This document shows, in pieces, positions 1-7,885 of a DNA stretch of 64,000 nucleotides. The first letter of the stretch is position 1. Each line of letters opens with the position of its first letter. The stretch is from contig JAKOVB010000027.1 of NCBI GenBank assembly GCA_029782295.1, forward strand, positions 372,001-436,000. Direction: 5' to 3'. The notes under the pieces are model-generated. The model was not told the DNA's origin and did no database searches. It saw only the letters and a list, made by a program, of their open reading frames with translations. This DNA is from Pseudomonadota bacterium. GTDB lineage: Bacteria; Pseudomonadota; Gammaproteobacteria; Burkholderiales; Methylophilaceae. The position numbers and the translations under genes are program-made.

Positions 1-297
1 CAGCGTATTCACGGCGCGCAGCTCCATGCCCCGGGCCAGCGGCAACACGTCGCCGCGCATGTTGATGGCCGTGCCGTCTTCCAGCATCACGTTGATATCG
101 TGGTTGGCCAGGCTCATCAAACCGCGTGGACGGTGATACTTGAAGCTACGCCCCAGTACGCGTTCCCCTGCACCCCAGAGGGCACTGGTCACGCTGTCCC
201 CGGCATAGCCGGTATAAGCCTGCCCCTCGAACGTGAAGTTCACGGGCGTAGCGCGATCAATCCATTCGCCTGGTTGCGGCGGCAGTCTCAATGTCAT
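1..297 (-). CDS. Sarcosine oxidase-type alpha subunit, N-terminal part (gene runs off the left edge)
   Basis: Ninety-nine codons of the N-terminus are visible, starting at ATG 297, which overlaps the stop of the delta-like gene in an ATGA junction. The residues GRSFKYHRPRG and the preceding small FxxEGxxxxxxxGDxxxxAL module are typical of the [2Fe-2S]-like N-terminal domain of heterotetrameric sarcosine oxidase alpha subunits. That family also contains the alpha-like subunit of N-methylglutamate dehydrogenase (MgdC). The holoenzyme demethylates an N-methyl amino acid and passes the one-carbon unit to tetrahydrofolate. The rest of the protein (NAD-binding and folate-binding aminomethyltransferase domains) lies outside the window. 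Family assignment is firm; the substrate is not decided by what is visible. Confidence 0.85.
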   Translation of the reverse strand, partial: MTLRLPPQPGEWIDRATPVNFTFEGQAYTGYAGDSVTSALWGAGERVLGRSFKYHRPRGLMSLANHDINVMLEDGTAINMRGDVLPLARGMELRAVNTL

Positions 298-548
298 GCT
301 TCCCCCAACAGATAGGTGCGTGATACCACGTCGCTGGCGGTGTCGCGCTCCGCGACCAGCCAGGTGCCGCTGGGCACGTGGTACCACCATTCGCGCTTGG
401 GACCCGGTGCTCCGTCACGATGGAACACGTAGTCCGCCCAGGCACTGTCGCTGCAAGTCTGCGGATCCGGCATTTCGCGAATTTCGCCACCATAGGCGAA
501 TTCTTCGAGCGGCCTCGGGCCGTTGATGGGGCATGTCAGAAGTTTCAT
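294..548 (-). CDS. Sarcosine oxidase-type delta subunit (SoxD/MgdB-like), 84 aa
   Basis: This small protein lies between the beta and alpha genes, the conserved B-D-A order, with a 1-base gap to the beta gene and a 4-base overlap with alpha. It shows the family's CPxxGxRxxxEF start and the later RDT motif. Delta subunits normally bind a structural zinc through three Cys and one His. Here the first Cys (C6) and the His (H57) are kept, but position 9 is Asn and no Cys follows the His. The zinc site is therefore probably lost or rebuilt. The protein is otherwise of normal length (family about 85-100 aa). A role as structural subunit of the flavoenzyme complex is inferred from family and context. 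Confidence 0.85.
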   Translation of the reverse strand: MKLLTCPINGPRPLEEFAYGGEIREMPDPQTCSDSAWADYVFHRDGAPGPKREWWYHVPSGTWLVAERDTASDVVSRTYLLGEA

Positions 549-549
549 G

Positions 550-1791
550 TCAGTGTCCTACCGATGCGGCGCCTTTTTCGCCGGTCAATTCAAAATCGCG
601 GAAACGATCCAGCCGGAAGCCATGAATCAGTTCATGCGGTTTGTCGGTGGCGAGCGTATGGGCCATGGTCTTGCCGGAAATCGGTGTCGCCTTGAAGCCC
701 CATGTCCCCCATCCGGCATCCAGATAGAGGCCTTCGACCGGGGTCTTGCCCATCACCGGGGCAAAATCCGGGGTCATGTCAGCCATGCCGGCCCATTGAC
801 GCACCACCTTGATGCCTGCCAGGAACGGGAACATGTCGAGGATGTGACTGGACAGGCCTTCGACAAAGTCCAGCGTGGAGCGGGTGGCGTGGACTTCGTA
901 GGGATCGAGCGAAGCCCCCATGACCAGCTCTCCTCGCGAGGATTGGCTGACGTACACATGCAGGCTGCCGGACACCAGGATCGTGTTGAGCCAGGGTTTC
1001 ATCGGCTCGGTGACGCAGGCCTGCAAAGGATGGATCACAATCGGCGTATCGAATCCGGCCATCTTGGTGATGCGCGGGGTATATCCCGCCACGGCAGACA
1101 GGACCTTGCCGGTCTTGATGGTGCCGCGGCTGGTGTGCACGCCGGCGATGCGGCCGTTGCGGATATCGAGCCCGGTCACCTCGGTGTTCTGGAAAATCTC
1201 CACCCCCATCTCGGAGGCGGCGCGCCCGAACCCCCAGGCCACGGCATCGTGGCGGGCCACAGACCCCGGCTTATGGTATAGCGCGCCCAGAATGGGGGCA
1301 TGCCCGGAGCAACTCATGTCCAGTTCCGGCACCGCGGCCTGGATCACGTCCGGACCGACCACCTCGCTTTCGACCCCCATCTGCTTGTTGACCTCGGCGC
1401 GCCAGCGCATGGTGCGCATTGCAGACTCGGTATGCGCCAGCGTGAAGTGCCCGCGGGTGGAATAGAACAGGTTGAGGTCCAGCTCCTGCGACAGGTTTTC
1501 CCACAGCTTGACGCTGGCGTCGTAGAAAGCCACGCCCTCCGGCGTCAGGTAATTGGAACGGATGATGGTGGTGTTGCGTCCAGTGTTGCCGCCGCCCAGG
1601 TAGCCGCGCTCCAGCACTGCCACGTTGGTCAGGCCATGCTCCTTGGCAAGATAGTATGCGGCCGCCAGGCCATGTCCACCTCCGCCGATGATGACCGCAT
1701 CGTAAGAAGGCTTCAGCTCCGCAGGCTGGCGGAAGAACGCCGGTTCCGGATGTTTTTTTGAAAGCGCGAATTTAAGTAGCTGATAGGGCAT
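550..1791 (-). CDS. Sarcosine oxidase-type beta subunit (SoxB/MgdA-like FAD oxidoreductase), 413 aa
   Basis: This is a DAO-family flavoprotein. The dinucleotide-binding motif IIGGGGHGLAAAYYL sits near residues 34-48, followed by ERGYLGGGNTGRNTTIIRSNY, a hallmark of SoxB-type subunits. ARHDAVAWG near residue 179 aligns with the segment carrying the histidine (here H181) that holds FMN covalently in characterised enzymes. It is the first gene of a minus-strand operon with delta and alpha downstream. The substrate could be sarcosine or N-methylglutamate. A divergent HTH-cupin regulator lies 102 bases upstream. The ATG at 1791 is supported by the match of the N-terminus to the family and by the operon promoter region upstream. 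Confidence 0.9.
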   Translation of the reverse strand: MPYQLLKFALSKKHPEPAFFRQPAELKPSYDAVIIGGGGHGLAAAYYLAKEHGLTNVAVLERGYLGGGNTGRNTTIIRSNYLTPEGVAFYDASVKLWENLSQELDLNLFYSTRGHFTLAHTESAMRTMRWRAEVNKQMGVESEVVGPDVIQAAVPELDMSCSGHAPILGALYHKPGSVARHDAVAWGFGRAASEMGVEIFQNTEVTGLDIRNGRIAGVHTSRGTIKTGKVLSAVAGYTPRITKMAGFDTPIVIHPLQACVTEPMKPWLNTILVSGSLHVYVSQSSRGELVMGASLDPYEVHATRSTLDFVEGLSSHILDMFPFLAGIKVVRQWAGMADMTPDFAPVMGKTPVEGLYLDAGWGTWGFKATPISGKTMAHTLATDKPHELIHGFRLDRFRDFELTGEKGAASVGH

Positions 1792-1814
1792 GGTGTTGAA
1801 TACCGTGAATCATT

Positions 1815-1831
1815 AGTTCATATGATGAACT
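1815..1831. promoter_or_regulatory. Inverted repeat between divergent genes, candidate operator of the HTH-cupin regulator
   Basis: AGTTCAT-ATG-ATGAACT is a perfect 7-3-7 inverted repeat in the 102-base divergent intergenic region. On the minus strand a TTGACC box (1850-1845) lies about 17-19 bases upstream of AT-rich sequence overlapping the repeat. A bound repressor would therefore cover the -10 region of the oxidase operon. Operator function is inferred from position and symmetry only. Confidence 0.45.
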
Positions 1832-1893
1832 TTTGTTTCCTGGAGGTCAACACCTATGTTTAACTTTTTTTCTTTATATGAAACAATGCGCGC

Positions 1894-2511
1894 ATGAACG
1901 ATAAACATGAATCCAGCAGACCCTTGGAGTCCTATCTCGGGGGCACCATCCGCGACCTGCGGGTACAGCTCGGCCTGACCATCGCAGACGTATCCGAGCG
2001 CGCAGGCATCAGCCGAGGCATGCTTTCCAAGATCGAGAACGCACAAACTGCGACCAGCCTGGACACGCTGGAACAGATCGCCAACGCGCTTGGCGTGACG
2101 CTCTCCCGCCTGTTCCGTAACTACAACGTTCCCTCTGGCGGCGCACAGCTGGTCAAGCGTGGCCAGGGCATGGAAGTGGTGCGGCGCGGCACGCGCTCAG
2201 GCCACACCTATCATCTGCTGGCCTATGACCAGGGTCCGAACAAGACTTTCGAACCCTTTCTCATCACCCTGCAGGATCCGGGAGAAGAGTTCACCGCCTT
2301 TGAGCACCCCGGCACCGAATTCATCCATATGATTGAAGGCAAGCTGGAATACCGGGTTGGTGACGAAACCTATTTGCTTGAGCCGGGCGACTCCCTGACC
2401 TTCCGAGGAGAAATCCCGCATCGACCGGAAAAAATGCACAGCACTCCCATCCAGTTTCTCGCCATCATTCACTACGACACCCCGGGGACGGACCCGGACG
2501 AAGACGCCTGA
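1894..2511 (+). CDS. XRE-type HTH regulator with C-terminal cupin domain, 205 aa
   Basis: An N-terminal lambda-repressor-like helix-turn-helix (about residues 17-72, with LGLTIADVSERAGISRGMLS and SKIENAQ) is joined to a C-terminal cupin (about 110-195, with HPGTEFIHMIEG and LEPGDSLTF). This architecture is used by one-component regulators such as PuuR-like proteins, which sense a small metabolite in the cupin barrel. The gene is divergent from the sarcosine oxidase-like operon and 2 bases upstream of a GNAT gene. It most likely controls the neighbouring operon, perhaps through the palindrome at 1815-1831. The inducer is not known; an N-methyl amino acid or amine would fit the context. Confidence 0.88.
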   Translation: MNDKHESSRPLESYLGGTIRDLRVQLGLTIADVSERAGISRGMLSKIENAQTATSLDTLEQIANALGVTLSRLFRNYNVPSGGAQLVKRGQGMEVVRRGTRSGHTYHLLAYDQGPNKTFEPFLITLQDPGEEFTAFEHPGTEFIHMIEGKLEYRVGDETYLLEPGDSLTFRGEIPHRPEKMHSTPIQFLAIIHYDTPGTDPDEDA

Positions 2512-2513
2512 TC

Positions 2514-2972
2514 ATGACCTGCGTCATCGAACCTGCCACCCATGACGACGTCCCCGCCATGAGCGCGCTGCTGGACGACCTGTTCTCCATCGAACAGGAC
2601 TTCCAGCCCAATGGCGACAACCAGATGCGCGCCATGCATCTGCTGCTGGACCTTCCAGACCGCGCCTGCCTGCTGGTGGCGCGTGACGAGAGCGGCCAAG
2701 TCGCCGGCATGGTCAGCGGGCAGTTGGTCATCTCGACCGCGCAAGGCGGCCCCTCCATGTGGATCGAAGACATGGTGGTGCGTGAAGACACACGGGGCCA
2801 AGGGGTAGGCCGACAATTGCTGGAAACCCTGCTGCAGTGGGCCCTTAGCCAGGGGGCCTCCCGCGCCCAACTGCTGGTCGATCTGGATAACACGCCGGCA
2901 CTGGGCTATTACGACCATCTCGGCTGGCAAGCCACCCGCCTCGCCGCAAGACGGATCCTCTTGCAACACTAA
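2514..2972 (+). CDS. GNAT family N-acetyltransferase, 152 aa
   Basis: A single GNAT domain spans the protein. The acetyl-CoA binding motif A is visible as VREDTRGQGVGRQLLETLL (near residues 88-106), preceded by the beta-strand MWIEDMVV, and followed by the motif B region NTPALGYYDHLGW. It starts 2 bases after the regulator gene, so the two are surely co-transcribed. The substrate cannot be read from sequence. Given its neighbours, acetylation of an amine or amino acid is a reasonable guess but only that. A bidirectional terminator follows. Confidence 0.85.
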   Translation: MTCVIEPATHDDVPAMSALLDDLFSIEQDFQPNGDNQMRAMHLLLDLPDRACLLVARDESGQVAGMVSGQLVISTAQGGPSMWIEDMVVREDTRGQGVGRQLLETLLQWALSQGASRAQLLVDLDNTPALGYYDHLGWQATRLAARRILLQH

Positions 2973-3023
2973 TCCGTCCACTTTTATCAACTTCTTTTGT
3001 ATTGCATATCCTGCGAATATAAA

Positions 3024-3049
3024 AAAACGGGCACTTACGTGCCCGTTTT
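3024..3049. terminator. Bidirectional intrinsic terminator
   Basis: Perfect 11-bp stem (AAAACGGGCAC / GTGCCCGTTTT) with a 4-base loop, TTAC. On the minus strand the stem runs into seven T residues; on the plus strand the T-run is four. It sits between the convergent ends of the GNAT gene (+) and amtB (-), so it can end both transcripts. Confidence 0.85.
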
Positions 3050-3073
3050 GATGATTTGCTGCTAAACCGCTAC

Positions 3074-4570
3074 TTAGTAGTGATAAGCGCGCTCGCCATG
3101 CTCGGTCGTATCGAGACCTTCGCGTTCAATTTCTTCGTTGACGCGCAGACCGATCGCAACATCCACGATCTTGTAGGCAATGAAAGCGACTACCCCAGAC
3201 CAGAGGATGGTAGTACCAACCCCCCAAGCCTGACTGATCAGCTGAGCAGTCATATCAAAGTCACCAACCTTATTGGTTACGTAATCATACACACCGGTAC
3301 CACCCAAGGCAGGGCTTACAAGAATACCCGTAGTCATCGCACCAAAGATCCCACCGACACAGTGGACGCCAAAGACATCCAGAGAGTCGTCGTAGCCGAG
3401 CTTGCCCTTCACATAAGTCACGAAGCTAAAGCACAGCGGGGAAACCAGCAGGCCTTGAACGATAGCACCCATCGGACCAACGAAACCACATGCAGGTGTA
3501 ATCGCGACCAAACCAGCAATCGCACCAGATGCTGCACCCAGCATGGAAGGCTTGCCCTTGGTGAACCATTCAACAAACATCCAGGAGGTTGCAGCCGCAC
3601 ACGTAGCCAGCAGGGTGTTGGCAAACACCAGAGTAGCAGCACCGTTAGCTTCCAGGTTGGAACCGACGTTGAAACCGAACCAACCCACCCACAGCAGGGA
3701 AGCACCGACCATGGTCAATGTCACGCTGTGAGGAGCCATGGCTTCCTTGCCATACCCAACACGCTTGCCGAGGAGCAGAGCACCCACCAGACCTGCGATA
3801 CCGGCATTGATGTGCACCACGGTACCACCCGCAAAGTCCAGCGCACCCTTGCTGAAAATGAACCCAGCCAGTTCGTTGGCCTTGGCACCAGCTTCAGCGG
3901 TGGTAAATGCATCAGGACCGGACCAGAACCATACCATGTGCGCAATCGGCAGATAGGAGAATGTAAACCACAGTGCCAGGAACAGCAGGATGGCAGAGAA
4001 CTTCATACGTTCTGCGAAAGCACCGACAATCAAGGCAGGCGTGATGACGGCGAATGTCAGCTGGAAGCACATGTAGATGTACTCAGGGATAACCACCCCC
4101 TTGCTGAAAGTAGCCGCTGTTGAATCCGCTGTCATGCCATGCAGGAACAAACGGTCAAAGCCACCAAAGAATGCCGTGCTACCTTGCGTAAACGCAATAC
4201 TGTACCCGTAGAGCGCCCAAAGCACACCGAGGAAGCTTGTCGCCATAAACGTTTGCATCAAGACAGACAGCATGTTCTTACTGCGGACCATGCCGCCATA
4301 GAACAGACCCAGACCTGGGACACACATCAGTAACACCAGACAGGTTGCCACAATCATCCAGGCAGTATCACCTTTGTCCGGTACCGGGGCAGGCGTTGCA
4401 GCCGCGGCGGCAGGAGCAGCTTCAGCCGGTGCAGCAGCCGGTGCAGCTGCGGGCGCAGCAGCTTCCGTGGCAGCAGGCGCTGCGACAGGTGCTGCAGCAT
4501 CGTCAGCCAGCGTCATGCCGCTGAATGTCAGCGACCCCAACAACATCAGAGCAGAAAGAAAGCGCTTCAT
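3074..4570 (-). CDS. amtB: Ammonium channel AmtB, 498 aa with signal peptide
   Basis: This is a trimeric inner-membrane channel for NH4+/NH3 with eleven transmembrane helices after a cleavable signal peptide (residues 1-23, ending LADD). A long Ala/Pro linker (about 25-64) precedes the Amt domain. The pore signatures YLPIAHMVWFWSG and GVHCVGGIFGA contain the twin pore histidines. The ATG at 4570 is chosen over an upstream ATG at 4591 because GGAG lies 6 bases before it and the upstream one would overlap glnK. It is the last gene of the TorF-porin/glnK/amtB unit, driven by an apparent sigma-54 promoter. GlnK from the gene just upstream is expected to plug the channel when nitrogen is sufficient. 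Confidence 0.96.
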   Translation of the reverse strand: MKRFLSALMLLGSLTFSGMTLADDAAAPVAAPAATEAAAPAAAPAAAPAEAAPAAAAATPAPVPDKGDTAWMIVATCLVLLMCVPGLGLFYGGMVRSKNMLSVLMQTFMATSFLGVLWALYGYSIAFTQGSTAFFGGFDRLFLHGMTADSTAATFSKGVVIPEYIYMCFQLTFAVITPALIVGAFAERMKFSAILLFLALWFTFSYLPIAHMVWFWSGPDAFTTAEAGAKANELAGFIFSKGALDFAGGTVVHINAGIAGLVGALLLGKRVGYGKEAMAPHSVTLTMVGASLLWVGWFGFNVGSNLEANGAATLVFANTLLATCAAATSWMFVEWFTKGKPSMLGAASGAIAGLVAITPACGFVGPMGAIVQGLLVSPLCFSFVTYVKGKLGYDDSLDVFGVHCVGGIFGAMTTGILVSPALGGTGVYDYVTNKVGDFDMTAQLISQAWGVGTTILWSGVVAFIAYKIVDVAIGLRVNEEIEREGLDTTEHGERAYHY

Positions 4571-4580
4571 GGCGTGCTCC

Positions 4581-4943
<363 letters not shown>

Positions 4944-5002
4944 TCAAACCGGCGGATCTGCCATTCATGCAGACCCGCCTTGTTTCGGAACGACCGTTTG
5001 CG

Positions 5003-5902
5003 TTAGAAGCTCTTGGTCAGCGTCAGCAGGAACTTGGTCTTGTCGATGGTTTTGGAATCGGCAGGATTGTCGAAGGAAGCGAAGTGCTCGTAAGCATTCG
5101 TCCCCGTGGTTCCAGAAACCGCACCATTCACTGCCCAACCGCCATCGAAGCTCTTGGTCAACCCAACCTTGTACCAGGTCCAGTCCAGATTGGTGCTGTC
5201 AGCGATCATCTGACGACCCACTTCACCTGCGACATTGAAGCCTGCAGGCAAGTCATAGCTCACGCTGGCCATCACATAACCAGAACCTCTGGTGCTGCCA
5301 TCATTGTTCACGCCTGCGGTCGGGTCACCTGCAAAGCTAGCCCCCGGGAAGGCTGCCTGGCTGCCGCTACCTGAGTTATTCGGGTTCCAGCCGTAGAACT
5401 TGGTGGGGTTATACCCCCCCTTCACGGTAAACCACTTCCAACCCAGGCTACCGTACAACTCGACGGTATTCAGCTTGGATGAGGTGTAAGCACCGGCACC
5501 AGAAGGAGCCTTGTCGAAGTTGGCGCTGGGGTAGTACACATACAGTGCGCCGACGTCATATCTGAAATCCGTCGCAAAGGTGTTACGGAAACCCACGGTC
5601 CAGTCTGTTTCCAGATTGGCGTTTGGCAGCCAGTGGCTGGAAACGTTGGAACCCCAGAAACCGACATAGAAGCCGGAAGCGTGATCCGCCTCGATCCCGA
5701 CCTGTACAGCTGGCTTACCCCAGGTTTGGGTCTGCCCGTGCCAGAGATAATCGCTGACCAGCGAGATCGAAGCCGGGAAGGTCCAGGTCGGGGTGGGAGC
5801 AGCCGCAGCCGCAGCCGGTGCAGCAGCTTCATCAGCGGAAGCCAATCCGGACAGAGTGGAAAGTGCCCCGAGCACCATCAGAGAAATCAGTTTCTTGTTC
5901 AT
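5003..5902 (-). CDS. TorF family putative outer-membrane porin, 299 aa
   Basis: A signal peptide (residues 1-23, ending ASADEA) and a short Ala/Pro linker are followed by alternating aromatic beta-strands (SLVSDYLWHGQTQT, AVQVGIEADHASGFYVGFW) and a C-terminal Phe, typical of an outer-membrane barrel. The pattern matches the TorF/TIGR02001 family, which often accompanies glnK-amtB in betaproteobacteria. ATG 5902 is preferred to 5917 because AAAGGA lies 7 bases upstream. It is the first gene after the sigma-54 promoter, so it is likely made under nitrogen limitation and may let nitrogen compounds cross the outer membrane. Transported substrates are unknown. Confidence 0.85.
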   Translation of the reverse strand: MNKKLISLMVLGALSTLSGLASADEAAAPAAAAAAPTPTWTFPASISLVSDYLWHGQTQTWGKPAVQVGIEADHASGFYVGFWGSNVSSHWLPNANLETDWTVGFRNTFATDFRYDVGALYVYYPSANFDKAPSGAGAYTSSKLNTVELYGSLGWKWFTVKGGYNPTKFYGWNPNNSGSGSQAAFPGASFAGDPTAGVNNDGSTRGSGYVMASVSYDLPAGFNVAGEVGRQMIADSTNLDWTWYKVGLTKSFDGGWAVNGAVSGTTGTNAYEHFASFDNPADSKTIDKTKFLLTLTKSF

Positions 5903-5958
5903 CGAAAGTCCTTTCATTCAAATAAAAATATAAAGCATTTTTCCGGCATGAAAACTTT

Positions 5959-5974
5959 AGCAAAGCGCGTGCCA
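5959..5974 (-). promoter_or_regulatory. Sigma-54 promoter of the TorF-porin/glnK/amtB unit
   Basis: Minus strand reads TGGCACG-CGCT-TTGCT, a full match to the -24/-12 consensus (TGGCACG-N4-TTGCW). Expected start of transcription is near 5948, about 46 bases before the porin ATG at 5902. Two NtrC-type palindromes lie about 100 bases upstream. The match was read directly; promoter activity is inferred. Confidence 0.88.
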
Positions 5975-6036
5975 ACTTTTTATATACATAATAAACATAG
6001 ACTTAACAACATTCCTCAAGCTTCCAAAGCGCACAA

Positions 6037-6055
6037 GCGCACCAATAAGGTGCGC
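6037..6055. promoter_or_regulatory. NtrC binding site (proximal)
   Basis: GCGCACC-AATAA-GGTGCGC, a perfect palindrome matching the NtrC core GCACC-N5-GGTGC. Its centre is about 98 bases upstream of the predicted sigma-54 transcription start at 5948, a normal enhancer distance. Confidence 0.82.
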
Positions 6056-6072
6056 CGCACCCAATCGGTGCG
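6056..6072. promoter_or_regulatory. NtrC binding site (distal)
   Basis: CGCACC-CAATC-GGTGCG, a second perfect GCACC-N5-GGTGC palindrome directly abutting the first. It is centred about 116 bases upstream of the predicted start and 18 bases from the other site's centre, suggesting cooperative binding of two NtrC dimers. The rest of the 239-base gap (5903-6141) holds the porin leader on one side and AT-rich sequence before ubiK on the other. Confidence 0.82.
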
Positions 6073-6141
6073 CTACTCCGAACACCCCAATCATCCCTCA
6101 TTTGATAAACTACGGTTTATTATTAAATTTGGAGAACCGTC

Positions 6142-6387
6142 ATGCTCGACAACAAGTTCATCGACGACATCAGCCATCGCATCAGTGGCCTGATCGCAGA
6201 ATCTCCCTTGGCAGACCTCGAACAGAACCTGAAACCCCTGTTGCAAAGCGCGTTCGCCAGACTTGATCTGGTCACCCGTGAGGAGTTTGACGTGCAAACC
6301 CAGGTCCTGCAACGCACCCGAGAACAGCTCACGCAGCTCGAAGCTCGCCTCGCAGCCCTGGAAGCACTGCCACCCGACCAGGAATAA
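6142..6387 (+). CDS. ubiK: UbiK-type ubiquinone biosynthesis accessory factor (YqiC family), 81 aa
   Basis: This short, mostly helical protein starts [17 protein letters not shown] and ends in a coiled coil ([17 protein letters not shown]), the pattern of the YqiC/BMFP family. In E. coli the family member UbiK binds UbiJ and supports aerobic ubiquinone synthesis at the membrane. GGAGAA lies 8 bases before the start codon. Its stop overlaps the yifB start in TAATG, so the two are translationally coupled. It diverges from the nitrogen-regulated unit. Confidence 0.85.
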   Translation: MLDNKFIDDISHRISGLIAESPLADLEQNLKPLLQSAFARLDLVTREEFDVQTQVLQRTREQLTQLEARLAALEALPPDQE

Positions 6388-7877
6388 TGGGGCTCGCCGT
6401 CCTTCATAGCCGGGCATTGTCCGGCATGGATGCACCGCAGGTAACGGTGGAAGTCCATCTCGCCAACGGCCTGCCCAGCTTCCAGATCGTCGGCCTGCCG
6501 GAAGCCGAGGTCAAAGAAAGCAAAGACCGGGTACGCGCGGCGCTTCAAACCTCACGCTTCGAATTTCCAGCACGTCGCATTACCGTCAATCTCGCTCCCG
6601 CCGACCTGCCCAAGGAAAGCGGCCGCTTCGATCTGCCCATCGCCCTTGGGATTCTGGCGGCCAGCGGTCAAATCCCCCAGAATCTGCTGGACACACTTGA
6701 ATTCGCAGGAGAACTCGCTCTGACCGGCGCCTTGCGTCCGGTCCGGGGCGCATTGGCCATGACCATGAAGGCCAGCCGGGATGGCCGCGCCTTCATCCTG
6801 CCCAGAGAAAGTGCCGCGGAAGCGGCTCTGGTACAGAACGCCCTGATCTATCCCGCGGATTCCCTGCTGGCTGTATGTGCTCATCTGGCCGGCCAGCAGC
6901 CTCTCTCCGTACAGGTCCCGAAAGCGGTAGACACAACTGCCTCCTATCCGGATTTTGCCGACGTCAAAGGCCAGGCCATACCGAAACGCGCGCTGGAAAT
7001 TGCCGCAGCGGGCGAACATAGCCTCCTGATGGCCGGACCACCCGGCACGGGAAAATCGATGCTGGCCGCACGTTTCCCCGGCATTCTGCCGGACATGTCG
7101 GAACATGAAGCCTTGGAGTCCGCCGCCATCCAGTCGCTCAGCGGGGGCTTCAAGCCGGATCAATGGAAGAAGCGTCCATTCCGTGCACCACATCACACGG
7201 CTTCCGGAGTCGCATTGGTAGGGGGCGGTAATACACCCCGCCCGGGAGAAATTTCACTGGCACATCATGGCGTCCTTTTCCTTGACGAACTCCCGGAGTT
7301 TTCGCGCTCCGTGCTCGAAGTCCTGCGAGAACCGCTGGAGTCCGGGCGCATCACAATATCCCGCGCAGCCAGGCAAGCGGACTTCCCTGCCCGCTTCCAG
7401 CTGATCGCCGCAATGAATCCCTGCCCATGCGGCTATCTCGGCCACCCCAATCAACAGTGTCGCTGCACGCCCGACCAGGTTTCGCGCTACCGTGCAAGAA
7501 TCAGCGGACCTTTGCTCGATCGCATCGATCTGCATCTCGAAGTCCCGGCGCTTCGTGATTCTGAACTCACTGCGGCGGCCACAGGCGAATCCAGCGCCAG
7601 CATCCGCGCACGCGTCACGACAGCCCGCGAAAAACAAATCGAAAGGCAAGGTAAAGCGAATGCTCAACTCTCCAGCCAGGAGATCGACACCTATTGCACC
7701 CCGGATACAGCGGGTGCCGATTTGCTGAAACGTGCCATCACGCAACTCAACCTGTCGGCACGCGCCTACCATCGCATCCTCAAGGTCGCACGCACCATTG
7801 CCGACCTGTCCGGCAACGCGCATGTGCAGTCCATGCATCTCGCCGAAGCCATCCAGTACCGTCGCAACGATCGATAG
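6387..7877 (+). CDS. comM: YifB/ComM family Mg-chelatase-like AAA+ ATPase, 496 aa
   Basis: The N-terminal ChlI-like domain ([25 protein letters not shown]) is followed by an AAA+ core with Walker [10 protein letters not shown] (near residue 218) and Walker [11 protein letters not shown], then a C-terminal Mg-chelatase domain containing four Cys (NPCPCGY, QCRC). In Vibrio, ComM is a hexameric helicase that drives branch migration when transformed DNA is integrated. The type IV pilus genes nearby make a role in natural transformation plausible, though yifB also occurs in non-competent species. Length is typical. Confidence 0.93.
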   Translation: MGLAVLHSRALSGMDAPQVTVEVHLANGLPSFQIVGLPEAEVKESKDRVRAALQTSRFEFPARRITVNLAPADLPKESGRFDLPIALGILAASGQIPQNLLDTLEFAGELALTGALRPVRGALAMTMKASRDGRAFILPRESAAEAALVQNALIYPADSLLAVCAHLAGQQPLSVQVPKAVDTTASYPDFADVKGQAIPKRALEIAAAGEHSLLMAGPPGTGKSMLAARFPGILPDMSEHEALESAAIQSLSGGFKPDQWKKRPFRAPHHTASGVALVGGGNTPRPGEISLAHHGVLFLDELPEFSRSVLEVLREPLESGRITISRAARQADFPARFQLIAAMNPCPCGYLGHPNQQCRCTPDQVSRYRARISGPLLDRIDLHLEVPALRDSELTAAATGESSASIRARVTTAREKQIERQGKANAQLSSQEIDTYCTPDTAGADLLKRAITQLNLSARAYHRILKVARTIADLSGNAHVQSMHLAEAIQYRRNDR

Positions 7878-7885
7878 GCCGGAAC

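Noticed and set aside
3056-4123. Long plus-strand open frame (355 codons) opposite amtB
   Set aside because: It is antisense to a clear AmtB with signal peptide and pore motifs; its translation is rich in His, Thr and Gln with no known motif, as expected from reading codon-biased DNA backwards.
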